Positions 49,523 through 58,363 of a stretch of DNA of 64,000 bases are shown one piece after another (position 1 is the stretch's first letter; every line of letters starts with the position of its first letter). The DNA is from Alphaproteobacteria bacterium (lineage in GTDB: Bacteria; Pseudomonadota; Alphaproteobacteria; UBA6615): contig JAALLF010000008.1 in NCBI GenBank assembly GCA_011087645.1, forward strand, positions 62,001-126,000, in the 5' to 3' direction. The position numbers were made by a program, and so were the translations under genes. The notes beneath the pieces were generated by a model, which worked only from the letters and a program-made list of their open reading frames with translations, ran no database searches and had not been told where the DNA came from.

Positions 49523-50968
49523 ATGGCACACGATATTCTAATCGTAGACGATGAAGACGATATCCGCCTGTTGATTGCGGGCATCCTCGAAGACGAAGGC
49601 TATGAAGCCCGGCAGGCCGACGACAGCACAACAGCGCTGTCCCAGCTGAGCTTGCGCCGCCCCAGTTTGATTGTCCTCGATATTTGGCTTGAGGGCAGTG
49701 AACTCGATGGCATGGAGCTGCTCGAGGTGTTACAGCGCGACCATCCGCAAGTCCCCATCGTCATGATCAGCGGCCACGGCTCGATCGAAATGGCGGTGCA
49801 GGCGATTCGCATGGGCGCCTATGACTTCATCGAGAAGCCATTCAAATCCGACCGACTGTTGGTCATTGTCTCGCGGGCTATCGAGGCGGCGCAGCTCCGG
49901 CGCGAAAACGAGGAACTCAAGTTACGCGCCGGCGCGGAGGGCGAACTCACCGGGGATTCGGCAGCGATAAATCAACTGCGCCAGGCGATCGAAAAGGCGG
50001 CGCCAACCGGCAGCCGGATCTTGATTTCCGGACCGGCGGGATCGGGCAAGGAAGTCGCAGCGCGTATGCTGCACAAATTTTCGGCGCGCTCCAACCAGCC
50101 GTTCGTGGTCATTAACTGCGCGACCATGGCGCCGGAAAGCATGGAGCTCGAACTGTTTGGATCGGAGGCCGATCCGACGAGCGTCGAAAATACACCGGCG
50201 CGGGTCGGGTTGTTCGAGCAGGCCCATACCGGCACATTATTGCTCGATGAAGTCGGCGATATGCCGTTGGAGACCCAAGGCAAAATTGTCCGCGCCTTGC
50301 AGGAACAGACCTTCGTGCGTATCGGCGGCAACCAAAAAATCAATGTCGATGTGCGCGTTGTCGCCACCACAACACGTGATCTACAAGCTGAAATCGCCAG
50401 CGGTAATTTTCGCGAGGATTTGTACTATCGGCTCAATGTGGTGCCCCTCGAGGTCCCCAACTTGGCGCAACGGCGCGAAGACGTCCCCTTGCTGGCCGAG
50501 CATTTCATGCAGCTATCGGCGCAAATCGCCGGCCTGGCGCCACGGCAAATCGGCACCGACGCCATGGCTTCTCTGCAGAGTTATGCCTGGCCGGGAAATG
50601 TCAGACAGCTTCGCAATGTTATCGACTGGCTCTTGATCATGACCCCGGCGGAGAATGACAAGCCAATCCAAGTCGATATGTTGCCGCCGGAAATTGGTGC
50701 GATTTCGCCGGCGATTCTGCGTCAGGAGGCGAATGTTGAGCTTCTGAGCTTGCCCCTGCGCGACGCACGCGAAGAATTCGAGCGGCAGTATTTGAGCGCT
50801 CAAGTCACACGCTTTGGCGGTAATATTTCGCGCACCGCCAGCTTCGTGGGCATGGAGCGATCAGCCTTGCATCGCAAGTTAAAGCTGCTCGGCGTACAAA
50901 GTAACATCGTCGGGGCAGGGCGCTCCGGTAACGGCACCGCCGAAGACGTAACCAGCTCGGGTGACTAG
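49523..50968 (+). CDS. ntrX: Response regulator NtrX
   Basis: 481 residues from the ATG at 49523 (MAHDILIVDDEDDIRLL); an in-frame upstream start at 49499 is less likely. Receiver D53 (IVLDIWLEG), AAA+ Walker A ISGPAGSGKEVAARM and Walker B GTLLLDEVGDM, and a Fis-type helix-turn-helix (GNISRTASFVGMERSALHRKLKLLG). The position of the GAFTGA loop reads GSEADPTSVENTPARVGLFEQA, so the sigma-54-contact motif is missing. It therefore may not act as a classic sigma-54 activator, as reported for other NtrX proteins. Confidence 0.95.
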   Translation: MAHDILIVDDEDDIRLLIAGILEDEGYEARQADDSTTALSQLSLRRPSLIVLDIWLEGSELDGMELLEVLQRDHPQVPIVMISGHGSIEMAVQAIRMGAYDFIEKPFKSDRLLVIVSRAIEAAQLRRENEELKLRAGAEGELTGDSAAINQLRQAIEKAAPTGSRILISGPAGSGKEVAARMLHKFSARSNQPFVVINCATMAPESMELELFGSEADPTSVENTPARVGLFEQAHTGTLLLDEVGDMPLETQGKIVRALQEQTFVRIGGNQKINVDVRVVATTTRDLQAEIASGNFREDLYYRLNVVPLEVPNLAQRREDVPLLAEHFMQLSAQIAGLAPRQIGTDAMASLQSYAWPGNVRQLRNVIDWLLIMTPAENDKPIQVDMLPPEIGAISPAILRQEANVELLSLPLRDAREEFERQYLSAQVTRFGGNISRTASFVGMERSALHRKLKLLGVQSNIVGAGRSGNGTAEDVTSSGD

Positions 50969-50969
50969 A

Positions 50970-50987
50970 CGCCCGGCGAACCGGGCG
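50970..50987 (+). other. Hairpin between ntrX and trkA
   Basis: CGCCCGG and CCGGGCG form a perfect 7-bp stem with a CGAA tetraloop directly after the ntrX stop. There is no T run, so it is not a typical terminator. It may act as an mRNA stability or pausing element. Confidence 0.4.
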
Positions 50988-51027
50988 CCGCGCACTTGAA
51001 TATCGGCGATAAGGTAACCCTAATCCT

Positions 51028-52404
51028 ATGAAAACAATAATATGTGGCGCCGGCCAGGTCGGCTCAAACATCGCGCGCGAGTTGGCCAACGAGCGGGTCG
51101 ACGTTACCGTTGTCGACCAAAGCCCGGAGCTCATCGCCCGCCTGCGCGACACCCTCGATGTGCGCGCCATGGTGGGACACGCCTCGCTTCCCGACGTGCT
51201 GGAAGCGGCCGGCGCGGCGGACGCCGATATGATCATCGCCGTGACCTTCGCCGACGAGGTGAACATGATCGCCTGTCAGGTCGCCCATTCGCTGTTTAAC
51301 GTACCCACCAAAATCGCCCGCATTCGGGCCCAGAGTTATCGTAAACCGATCTGGTCGGACCTGTTCAGCCACGACAACATGCCGATCGATGTGATTATAT
51401 CCCCGGAAATCGAGGTGGCGCGCGCCATCAGCCGGCGCTTCACGGTGCCCGGCTCGTTCGAAATGATTCCCCTGGCCGACAACAAGCTGCGCTTGATCGG
51501 CGTGCGCTGCGACGAGGATTGCCCGATCCTCGACACCCCGTTGCGCCAACTCACCAGCCTGTTTCCTGACCTCCATATCACCATTGTCGGCATCATCCGC
51601 GAGAGCAAAACGATCGTGCCCAGCGGCGACGACCATCTGGAAACCGGCGACGAAGTCTATCTGGTCGTCGACGCGTCCCATGTCGCGCGCGCCATGTCGG
51701 CATTCGGACACGATGAGCCCGAGGCGCGCCGCGTGGTTATCATCGGCGGCGGCAATATCGGGCAGAATCTCGCCGCCGACATCGAAGAACAATTTGCCGG
51801 CGTCAGCGCCCATTTAATCGAAATCGATAAAGAAGCAGCCACAACGGCGGCGCAGATGCTGTCGAAAACCACCGTCATTAACGGCGACGCCCTGGACCCG
51901 GAAATCCTCGTCGAGGCCAATATCGGTAATTCGGCAACCGTCGTTGCGGTATCGAACGATGACGAGGTGAATATTCTCGCCTCGCTGCTGGCCAAGCGCT
52001 ATGGCGCCGAACGCGCCGTCACCCTGGTCAACAGCACCACCTACTCGCCTCTGTTGGGGCCCCTGGGCATTGATGTGGTGGTCAGCCCGCGCGCCATCAC
52101 GGCATCGACGATCCTGCAACATGTACGGCGCGGCCGGATCCGTTCAGTCCATTCGATCGGCGAGAATTTTGGCGAAGTGATTGAGGCGGAAGCGCTGGAA
52201 ACCTCGAGCCTGGTTGGCCAATCCATCCTCGACGCGAAGTTGCCCTCGGGCGTCATCGTCGCCGCTATTTTGCGTAATGACGAGGTACAACGGGTCGACA
52301 AAAGCACGGTTATTCAGGTGGGCGATAGGGTTGTTCTATTCGCCGTCAAAAGCGCCATTCGGAAAATCGAGCGGATGTTCGCCGTTCGGCTGGAGTTCTT
52401 CTAG
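51028..52404 (+). CDS. trkA: Trk potassium uptake regulatory subunit TrkA
   Basis: NAD-binding regulator of the Trk potassium transporter; 458 residues with two RCK_N/RCK_C units. The Rossmann motifs are IICGAGQVGSNIAREL (residues 4-20) and VVIIGGGNIGQNLAADI (about 236-252), each followed by a TrkA_C domain. It is peripheral to the membrane; the channel subunit is not in the window. Adjacent to ntrYX, as is common in alphaproteobacteria. Confidence 0.96.
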   Translation: MKTIICGAGQVGSNIARELANERVDVTVVDQSPELIARLRDTLDVRAMVGHASLPDVLEAAGAADADMIIAVTFADEVNMIACQVAHSLFNVPTKIARIRAQSYRKPIWSDLFSHDNMPIDVIISPEIEVARAISRRFTVPGSFEMIPLADNKLRLIGVRCDEDCPILDTPLRQLTSLFPDLHITIVGIIRESKTIVPSGDDHLETGDEVYLVVDASHVARAMSAFGHDEPEARRVVIIGGGNIGQNLAADIEEQFAGVSAHLIEIDKEAATTAAQMLSKTTVINGDALDPEILVEANIGNSATVVAVSNDDEVNILASLLAKRYGAERAVTLVNSTTYSPLLGPLGIDVVVSPRAITASTILQHVRRGRIRSVHSIGENFGEVIEAEALETSSLVGQSILDAKLPSGVIVAAILRNDEVQRVDKSTVIQVGDRVVLFAVKSAIRKIERMFAVRLEFF

Positions 52405-52575
52405 GTCCAAGGGACTGGCTTTCGCCCCTCGCGTGAATTTTCTGCAGTCATCGCGAAAAGCTCTCTAAGCTCGGCGCATGGAGAACACCGCCTAAAGCTT
52501 TACCTTATCGAAATGCCGGTGACCCGGGCTATAATGGCGCCGTACCGACGAGTACTTACCCCTTCGGAGTTCCCC

Positions 52576-53448
52576 ATGCCGCGCATCGCCTATGTCAACG
52601 GCGCCTATATTGCCCACCGTCACGCGAGCGTTCACATCGAAGACCGCGGATACCAATTCGCCGACGGCGCCTATGAGGTGGTCCATACCTATCGCGGACG
52701 GCTGATCGACGAACTTCGCCACTTGGAACGGCTCGAGCGATCCCTCAACGAATTGTCGATCGCTCGGCCCATGGCGCCGCAAGCGATGCGCCTGGTCATG
52801 CGTGAGGTCGTGCGGCGCAATCGAATGACGACCGGACTGCTGTATATCCAGGTGACCCGCGGGGTTGCCCCGCGCGACCATAGGTTTCCCCAACGGGTCA
52901 AGCCGGCATTGGTCATGACCGCGCGCTCGATACCGGAATTCCCACCAGAGATGCGCGACGACGGCGTGAAGGTTCTCACCATCCCAGACATTCGCTGGGC
53001 CCGCTGCGATATCAAGAGCGTCGCGCTGCTGCCCAACATATTGGGCAAACAGGCCGCCGCAATGGCGAATGCGTACGAAGCGTGGATGGTCGACGGTGAG
53101 GAAATCACCGAGGGCTCCTCATCGAACGCCTGGATCGTGACGGCGAACAACACGCTGGTGACCCAGCCCACCGGACATCAAATATTAGCGGGCATCACCC
53201 GCCGCGCCATATTCAGCCTCGCCGAGGAATTGGGGTTCACCATCGAAGAACGCGCTTTCACCGTCTCCGAATCCTACCAGGCGAAGGAGGCATTCATGAG
53301 CAATTCATCGCATTTCGTAACGCCGGTCACACAGATCGACGACACGGTTATCGGCAACGGTAAGCCGGGGACGCTGACATTGGAGCTCCATCACCGCTAT
53401 GTGCGGTTTATGGATGATTTTGAGCCGCTGGCGTCGTTGAACGGCTAG
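52576..53448 (+). CDS. D-amino-acid transaminase-like class IV aminotransferase
   Basis: PLP fold-type IV enzyme of 290 residues from the ATG at 52576 (MPRIAYVNGAYIAHRHASVHIEDRGYQFADGAYEV), which has a GGAG motif upstream. RYxFADG-like DRGYQFADG, IPDIRWARCDIKSVALLPNILGKQAA (PLP lysine) and EITEGSSSNAWIV match D-alanine transaminase. It would link D-Ala/D-Glu pools to cell-wall synthesis. Branched-chain or 4-amino-4-deoxychorismate activity is less likely. It lies between trkA and hfq, a known alphaproteobacterial order. Confidence 0.9.
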   Translation: MPRIAYVNGAYIAHRHASVHIEDRGYQFADGAYEVVHTYRGRLIDELRHLERLERSLNELSIARPMAPQAMRLVMREVVRRNRMTTGLLYIQVTRGVAPRDHRFPQRVKPALVMTARSIPEFPPEMRDDGVKVLTIPDIRWARCDIKSVALLPNILGKQAAAMANAYEAWMVDGEEITEGSSSNAWIVTANNTLVTQPTGHQILAGITRRAIFSLAEELGFTIEERAFTVSESYQAKEAFMSNSSHFVTPVTQIDDTVIGNGKPGTLTLELHHRYVRFMDDFEPLASLNG

Positions 53449-53524
53449 CTCGAAATTTATTTACATCATGCACTAGAATTCCTGCGCTCATCGCTTAAGC
53501 TATAGGTGCTATAGGAAATTCTAC

Positions 53525-53530
53525 TATAAT
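53525..53530 (+). promoter_or_regulatory. Candidate -10 element of hfq
   Basis: A consensus TATAAT lies 84 bases before the hfq ATG in an AT-rich gap (53449-53613). A direct repeat GCTATAGGT-GCTATAGG just upstream covers the expected -35 region, where no clear TTGACA is seen. Confidence 0.4.
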
Positions 53531-53613
53531 AATAATCTGAACCGGGGACGCTCGATCCGGCGGATCATTCCGCTGTTCCATAACAAAAATAAATACAGGC
53601 CGAGGTAAAAAAA

Positions 53614-53871
53614 ATGGCTGCGGAGAAATCCCAAAACGTCCAGGACGTTTTCCTAAACCATATTCGGAAGACCAAAGTCCCGGTAACGGTATTCCTCGTT
53701 AATGGCGTGAAACTACAAGGCGTTGTGACGTGGTTTGATAATTTTTGCGTGCTTTTGCGTCGCGATGCCCATTCCCAACTCGTCTATAAACACGCGATTT
53801 CGACCATAATGCCCTCGGCTCCGGTACAATTATTTGAACCGGAGATCGAAGAAGCCGACGCCGCAGAATAA
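53614..53871 (+). CDS. hfq: RNA chaperone Hfq
   Basis: Sm-like hexamer-forming protein of 85 residues that pairs small RNAs with mRNAs. [62 protein letters not shown] covers both Sm motifs, with the conserved YKHAIS. A GAGG sequence lies about 8 bases before the ATG. It is followed by hflX as in most proteobacteria. Confidence 0.98.
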   Translation: MAAEKSQNVQDVFLNHIRKTKVPVTVFLVNGVKLQGVVTWFDNFCVLLRRDAHSQLVYKHAISTIMPSAPVQLFEPEIEEADAAE

Positions 53872-53881
53872 CGCACCGGCT

Positions 53882-55237
53882 TTGGCTAAATCTAACGGTC
53901 ACGATACTAAGGCGAACGGCGCCAAACCGGCTGCGACAATCGTTTTGCAGCCTGAACTACGCGCGCCAACCGCCGAGCACCGAACGTCGACGTCTTCACT
54001 CGCCGAAACGGTTGGCTTGGCGGAGGCAATCGGCGTGGAAGTCGTTGAAGCGCGCGTGGTGTCGGTTGCCAAACCCCAGCCGGCGACCCTGTTCGGCAAG
54101 GGGGTCGTTGCCGACTTCACCGATCGCATCGCCCAATTCGACGCCGAACTCGTCATCATCGGCGCACCGCTGACCCCGGTCCAGCAGCGTAATCTCGAGC
54201 GCAAGTGGAACGCCAAGGTCATCGACCGGACCGGCCTGATCCTCGAAATATTCGGCGACCGGGCGCGCACCCGCGAGGGCCTGCTGCAAGTCGATCTGGC
54301 GGCGCTGTCCTACCAACGTAGTCGGCTGGTGCGGTCCTGGACCCATCTCGAACGCCAACGCGGCGGCGCCGGCTTCCTCGGCGGCCCCGGTGAAAGCCAG
54401 CTCGAAATTGATCGGCGCCTGATCGATCAGCGCATCGCCAAGCTAAAACGCCAGCTAGAGCAAGTCCGTCGCACCCGGGGTCTTCATCGCGCGGCCCGCG
54501 AAAGGGTGCCTTATCCGGTAGTCTCGCTGGTGGGATATACCAATGCCGGCAAGTCGACCCTGTTCAACAACCTGACCAAGGCCGAAGTTCTCGCCGAAGA
54601 TATGTTGTTCGCCACCCTGGACCCGACCATGCGGTCGTTGGAACTGCCCTCGGGGCAAACGGTGATCTTGTCCGATACGGTGGGATTTATCCAAGATCTG
54701 CCGACCCATCTGATCGCCGCGTTCCGTTCGACGTTGGAAGAAGTCGTCGCCGCCGATCTGGTCTTGCATGTCCGCGATATTTCGCACCCGGAGACAGATC
54801 CCCAGCGCGATGATGTGAATGCCATCCTGGGCGATTTATATAAGAGCACGGAGATGGACGAGGCGAACATCCCGCCGGTCATGGAAGTGCTCAACAAGAT
54901 CGACCTGCTCGACGACGCCCAACGCGAACTCATCGTCAATCAAACCGCGCGCGATCCCAACGCCATCGCGCTCTCCGCCTTGTCGGGCGAGGGGTGCGAT
55001 GCGCTACTGGTGCATATCGAAGAACATTTGTCGGCCCACCACATTATCACCGAAATCGATATCCCCCTGACCGATGGCGCAACCCTGGCCTGGCTCTACC
55101 AACATGGCGACGTCATTGGACGCGACGATGGTGAGACCGCCACTCATATGCGCGTGCGCCTCAACCTCGCCGACCGCGCGCGCCTCGAACAGCGCCAGCG
55201 TGCTAACCGCCAACCCGACGGCGCTGGAACCGCGTAA
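53882..55237 (+). CDS. hflX: Ribosome-associated GTPase HflX
   Basis: GTPase that rescues or splits stalled ribosomes. The HflX N-terminal domain contains LFGKGVVADF and GGPGESQLEIDRRLIDQRIAKLKRQLEQVRRTR. The G domain has GYTNAGKSTLFN (G1), DTVGFIQDLPTHLIAAFRSTLEE (G3) and NKIDLL (G4). No ATG exists at the 5' end. The TTG at 53882, just past the hfq stop, gives 451 residues and is my choice; a TTG at 53834 would overlap hfq. Confidence 0.95.
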   Translation: MAKSNGHDTKANGAKPAATIVLQPELRAPTAEHRTSTSSLAETVGLAEAIGVEVVEARVVSVAKPQPATLFGKGVVADFTDRIAQFDAELVIIGAPLTPVQQRNLERKWNAKVIDRTGLILEIFGDRARTREGLLQVDLAALSYQRSRLVRSWTHLERQRGGAGFLGGPGESQLEIDRRLIDQRIAKLKRQLEQVRRTRGLHRAARERVPYPVVSLVGYTNAGKSTLFNNLTKAEVLAEDMLFATLDPTMRSLELPSGQTVILSDTVGFIQDLPTHLIAAFRSTLEEVVAADLVLHVRDISHPETDPQRDDVNAILGDLYKSTEMDEANIPPVMEVLNKIDLLDDAQRELIVNQTARDPNAIALSALSGEGCDALLVHIEEHLSAHHIITEIDIPLTDGATLAWLYQHGDVIGRDDGETATHMRVRLNLADRARLEQRQRANRQPDGAGTA

Positions 55238-55239
55238 AC

Positions 55240-56070
55240 GTGTCCCGCCGCGCACCCAGCCCGCCAATCGACATGGAGAAGGTCGCCACGCTGCTGCGCC
55301 AGGCCGCCGCCGAGATCATCCTCCCGCGTCACCGCAAATTGGGCGACAGCGATATCACGGAGAAGGGTCCCGGCGATCTGGTCACAATTGCCGACACCGA
55401 GACCGAGAAATGGCTGACGGCCGAACTGGCCAACCTGCTGCCGGGCAGCAGCGTCGTCGGCGAGGAGGCCGCCTATGCCGATAAGCGGGTGTTCGACCGG
55501 CTGGCTGACGAAAACCCGGTCTGGGTCATCGATCCGGTCGACGGCACCCATAATTTCACCAAAGGCAGCGATATTTTCGCCGTCATCGTCGCCTTGGTCA
55601 TTAGCGGCGAGACCGTCGCCGGCTGGATTTACGAACCCATCGGCGAGACCATCGCACAGGGCGAGCGCGGCGCCGGGGTGACGCTGAACGGGTTTCGCGT
55701 CGATTTGGGCTCGCCCCAAACCAACCCAAACTGTATCGGGGTTGCCGCAAAACAACTTTTCGAGCGGGCCGAGCGGGACGAGACCTTCATCGAAAAGGTC
55801 TACCGACCCAATTGCGCCGGCCATGAATATATCCAAATCCTGCGCGACGAGCGCTGTTTCACCGCCTACACGAAACTCATGCCGTGGGATCATGCCGCCG
55901 GCAGCTTCATGATCTGCGAAGCCGGCGGCCACAGCGCCTTGATCGAAGGTAATCCCTACGATGTGACGCAACCCCTGGGTAGTCTTCTGAGCGCCAGCGA
56001 CCAAGACACCTGGGCGCGGGTTCAATCTATTCTGGCCGACGACGAAGAAGGAAATCAGGACAATGGCTGA
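55240..56070 (+). CDS. Inositol monophosphatase family protein
   Basis: Mg-dependent phosphatase of 276 residues from GTG at 55240 (or an ATG at 55273). The family motifs are GEEA, WVIDPVDGTHNFTKG (metal-binding DPxDGT) and WDHAAGSFMICEAGG. It could act on inositol phosphate, histidinol phosphate or 3'-phosphoadenosine phosphate; the branch is not settled. It starts 3 bases after hflX and overlaps the next gene by 8 bases. Confidence 0.92.
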   Translation: MSRRAPSPPIDMEKVATLLRQAAAEIILPRHRKLGDSDITEKGPGDLVTIADTETEKWLTAELANLLPGSSVVGEEAAYADKRVFDRLADENPVWVIDPVDGTHNFTKGSDIFAVIVALVISGETVAGWIYEPIGETIAQGERGAGVTLNGFRVDLGSPQTNPNCIGVAAKQLFERAERDETFIEKVYRPNCAGHEYIQILRDERCFTAYTKLMPWDHAAGSFMICEAGGHSALIEGNPYDVTQPLGSLLSASDQDTWARVQSILADDEEGNQDNG

Positions 56071-56941
56071 CGGCAGCAAAGTCGCGTTTATCGGGCTCGG
56101 CGTTATGGGTTACCCCATGGCCGGCTACCTGGCCTCGGGCGGGCACGATGTGACGGTGTTCAACCGCACCGCCTCGAAAGCCGATGCCTGGCTCGACCAG
56201 CATGGCGGCAAGGCCGCGGATACGCCGCGCGCCGCCGCCGACGGCGCCGATATCGTTTTCGCCTGCGTCGGCAATGACGACGATGTGCGCAGCGTCACGA
56301 TGGGCGCCGAAGGCGCGCTCGACGGCATGGCCAAGGGTTCCATTTTCGTCGACCACACCACGGCCTCGGCCGATCTCGCGCGCGAGCTCTACCGGGAGAC
56401 CGCCGACCGCGGCATTGGGTTTCTCGACGCCCCGGTCTCGGGCGGGCAGGCCGGGGCCGAGAACGGCGCGCTGACGGTGATGGTCGGCGGCGACGCGGAT
56501 ATCTTCGCCCGCGCCCAACCGGTGATCGACTGCTACGCCCGCGCCTGCGAGCGCATCGGCGATGCCGGCAGCGGCCAACTGGCCAAGATGGTCAACCAAA
56601 TCTGCATCGCCGGGGTGGTGCAAGGCCTGTCTGAGGCGATCAACTTCGGGCTGAAGGCCGATCTCGACATGGCCAAGGTGATCGACGTGATCTCGAAGGG
56701 CGCGGCCCAGTCCTGGCAAATGGAAAACCGCTGGGAGACCATGGTCGGCGGCAAGTTCGACTACGGTTTCGCCGTCGACTGGATGCGCAAGGACCTAGCG
56801 ATCTGCCTGGTGGAGGGCGACAAAAATGATGCCCGCCTGCCGGTCACCGCCCTCGTCGACCAATTCTACGCCCACGTCCAAGCCCGCGGCGGCCAGCGCT
56901 GGGACACATCGAGCCTGATTCATTTGCTGGCGAACGATTAG
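56063..56941 (+). CDS. 3-hydroxyisobutyrate dehydrogenase family oxidoreductase
   Basis: Beta-hydroxyacid dehydrogenase of 292 residues. N-terminal Rossmann VAFIGLGVMGYPMAGYL, substrate-binding DAPVSGGQAGAENGALTVMVGG, and the catalytic lysine in GQLAKMVNQICIAG; the helical C-terminal domain follows. Family substrates include 3-hydroxyisobutyrate, tartronate semialdehyde and succinic semialdehyde. Translationally coupled to the phosphatase gene upstream. Confidence 0.93.
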   Translation: MADGSKVAFIGLGVMGYPMAGYLASGGHDVTVFNRTASKADAWLDQHGGKAADTPRAAADGADIVFACVGNDDDVRSVTMGAEGALDGMAKGSIFVDHTTASADLARELYRETADRGIGFLDAPVSGGQAGAENGALTVMVGGDADIFARAQPVIDCYARACERIGDAGSGQLAKMVNQICIAGVVQGLSEAINFGLKADLDMAKVIDVISKGAAQSWQMENRWETMVGGKFDYGFAVDWMRKDLAICLVEGDKNDARLPVTALVDQFYAHVQARGGQRWDTSSLIHLLAND

Positions 56942-56959
56942 GAAGGATATGCAACGGTC

Positions 56960-57592
56960 ATGCCTAGGTTAAATATTATTTATCCAATCGTTTTAATCGC
57001 CGTGCTATCCGGTTGCGCAGCCGATACCAGTACGTTCACGAGCGGCAGCGCCCCGCGTGAAATAAGTCTGAATGAGAGTGATCCGGACGGAGTCTTGATA
57101 GTCGGAAATCCTCGTAGATTTATAGGTGGAGTCCACACATTGGTATTCCACAGCTATGACCCGAACCGAAAATTGCTGATCTCCCCGACAAAAGGGGGGC
57201 AAATATTTAGAATTAGTAACGGTGGAGTATTGATACACAACGTTGATGTCGTCGATGGCATTCAATATCTTTTGCAAAAAATTCCCGCGGGACATTATTA
57301 TTTGGCAGAAGTTCAATGGGGAGCATACGCTCGAACGACAATGCCAAGCGGCTCGATAGCCGCTGAAGTTAAACCAGGAACCGTGAACTATGTCGGAAAT
57401 CTTGTATTTAAAACGCCGTTTTCCGCATTTGGGGAAGTTGGTATCAAACTAAACGGCAGAAATGACATTGCCGCTCGTTCCTTCTTGGCGAACTACGCAC
57501 AAATAAAGCCAGAAATGCAAAACGCATCGCCGCGGATTTTCAAACTGAACTGTATGCTGGAAGATGGTGTCGAGGCTTGTTACGCACCGTAA
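56960..57592 (+). CDS. Hypothetical lipoprotein
   Basis: 210 residues. The N-terminus is a lipoprotein signal peptide ending in the lipobox LSGC (cysteine at residue 18). The mature part is beta-rich with a FHSYDPNRKLLI and an IPAGHYYLAEVQWG segment, then VKPGTVNYVGNLVF, which recalls DUF2846-type lipoproteins. The gene is noticeably more AT-rich than both neighbours, which suggests later acquisition. No function assigned. Confidence 0.75.
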   Translation: MPRLNIIYPIVLIAVLSGCAADTSTFTSGSAPREISLNESDPDGVLIVGNPRRFIGGVHTLVFHSYDPNRKLLISPTKGGQIFRISNGGVLIHNVDVVDGIQYLLQKIPAGHYYLAEVQWGAYARTTMPSGSIAAEVKPGTVNYVGNLVFKTPFSAFGEVGIKLNGRNDIAARSFLANYAQIKPEMQNASPRIFKLNCMLEDGVEACYAP

Positions 57593-57629
57593 AAGCGCGA
57601 ACCATTGCATTCAGTTATATCTCCCGTTC

Positions 57630-57727
57630 CATCGCCGAGCGGGAAACTCGATACCGGGCGTTCGATGGGCCGTTCAAGGTGCCCCACGAAATTTAAGCTA
57701 GGTCTGTTCGAACTGGCGCTGGTGATT
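57630..57727 (+). pseudogene. Decayed copy of the molybdoenzyme gene start
   Basis: 98 bases aligned without gaps to 58266-58363, with about 78 identities by hand count, including an identical GAAATTTAAGCT. It covers the upstream region and the first 14 codons of the molybdoenzyme gene. The start codon is ACG instead of ATG and the frame (TKFKLGLFELALVISLAE...) stops about 22 codons later. It lies in the gap after the lipoprotein gene, on the other side of the VOC gene. Confidence 0.7.
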
Positions 57728-57750
57728 AGCCTCGCAGAAGACGACCGACG

Positions 57751-58152
57751 CTAATCTCTCCCCGGCAGGTGGAACTCGATGACGTTTGCGTCGGGGTCGC
57801 GGATGAAGAAGAACACCGCGCCATCGGGCAATTTCACGGTTTCGGTGATCGGAATGCCCAACTCGGCGAGCTGGCTCTCCACGGCCGCACTGTCGGTGAT
57901 TTCCAGCGCGATGTGGGTATAGCCGGTGTGCTTTTCGGGCACGTCCATCAGCAGATTTTCCGCCGACGCATCGTCCGACGCGTTCAGTATGAAATTGATG
58001 TTGACGCCCGACGGGTGCTCCATGATGGCAACCGGTTCGGGACCGACTGGGCCAATGATAAATTCAAAGCCTAATTTGTCATAAAAAGCGCGGGTGACGT
58101 CCAAGTCGCGAACCCGCAGGCCGACATGATTGATTCTCGTGATCTGCTTCAT
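57751..58152 (-). CDS. VOC-superfamily (glyoxalase-like) protein
   Basis: 133 residues from the ATG at 58152 (MKQITRINHVGLRVRDLDVTRAFYDKLGFEF). Candidate metal ligands are the histidine in INHVGLRV, the glutamate in AIMEHPSG, the histidine in YTHIALEI and the glutamate in NVIEFHLPG, as in glyoxalase I and related isomerases. It is divergent from the molybdoenzyme gene and flanked by 98-base direct repeats (57630-57727 and 58266-58363). Substrate unknown. Confidence 0.87.
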   Translation of the reverse strand: MKQITRINHVGLRVRDLDVTRAFYDKLGFEFIIGPVGPEPVAIMEHPSGVNINFILNASDDASAENLLMDVPEKHTGYTHIALEITDSAAVESQLAELGIPITETVKLPDGAVFFFIRDPDANVIEFHLPGRD

Positions 58153-58265
58153 GTGTATGTCCTCAACGGCTTGAATGCCTCTGTGATCATAGGGGTCGGG
58201 GTCATAGAGCACTACACATTCCAAGCAACCTGAGCGGTCGGCGAATATCGCCGGTGCACCCATTG

Positions 58266-58363
58266 CATCGCCGGATGGGGCGCTCGATACTGGCTGTTCG
58301 GTAGGACGTTCAAGGTGACCCATGAAATTTAAGCTGGTTCTGTTCGGATTGGCACTGGTGTTT
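58266..58363 (+). repeat. Direct repeat overlapping the molybdoenzyme start
   Basis: The intact partner of the decayed copy at 57630-57727. It includes the 5' flank and first 14 codons of the molybdoenzyme gene. The pair encloses the VOC gene. Confidence 0.65.

Noticed and set aside
50970..50987. Rho-independent terminator between ntrX and trkA
   Set aside because: The stem is perfect but no T run follows; listed only as a hairpin.
57630..58363. Transposon or IS with 98-bp terminal repeats around the VOC gene
   Set aside because: The repeats are direct, diverged, and copy the start of a resident gene; no transposase is present.
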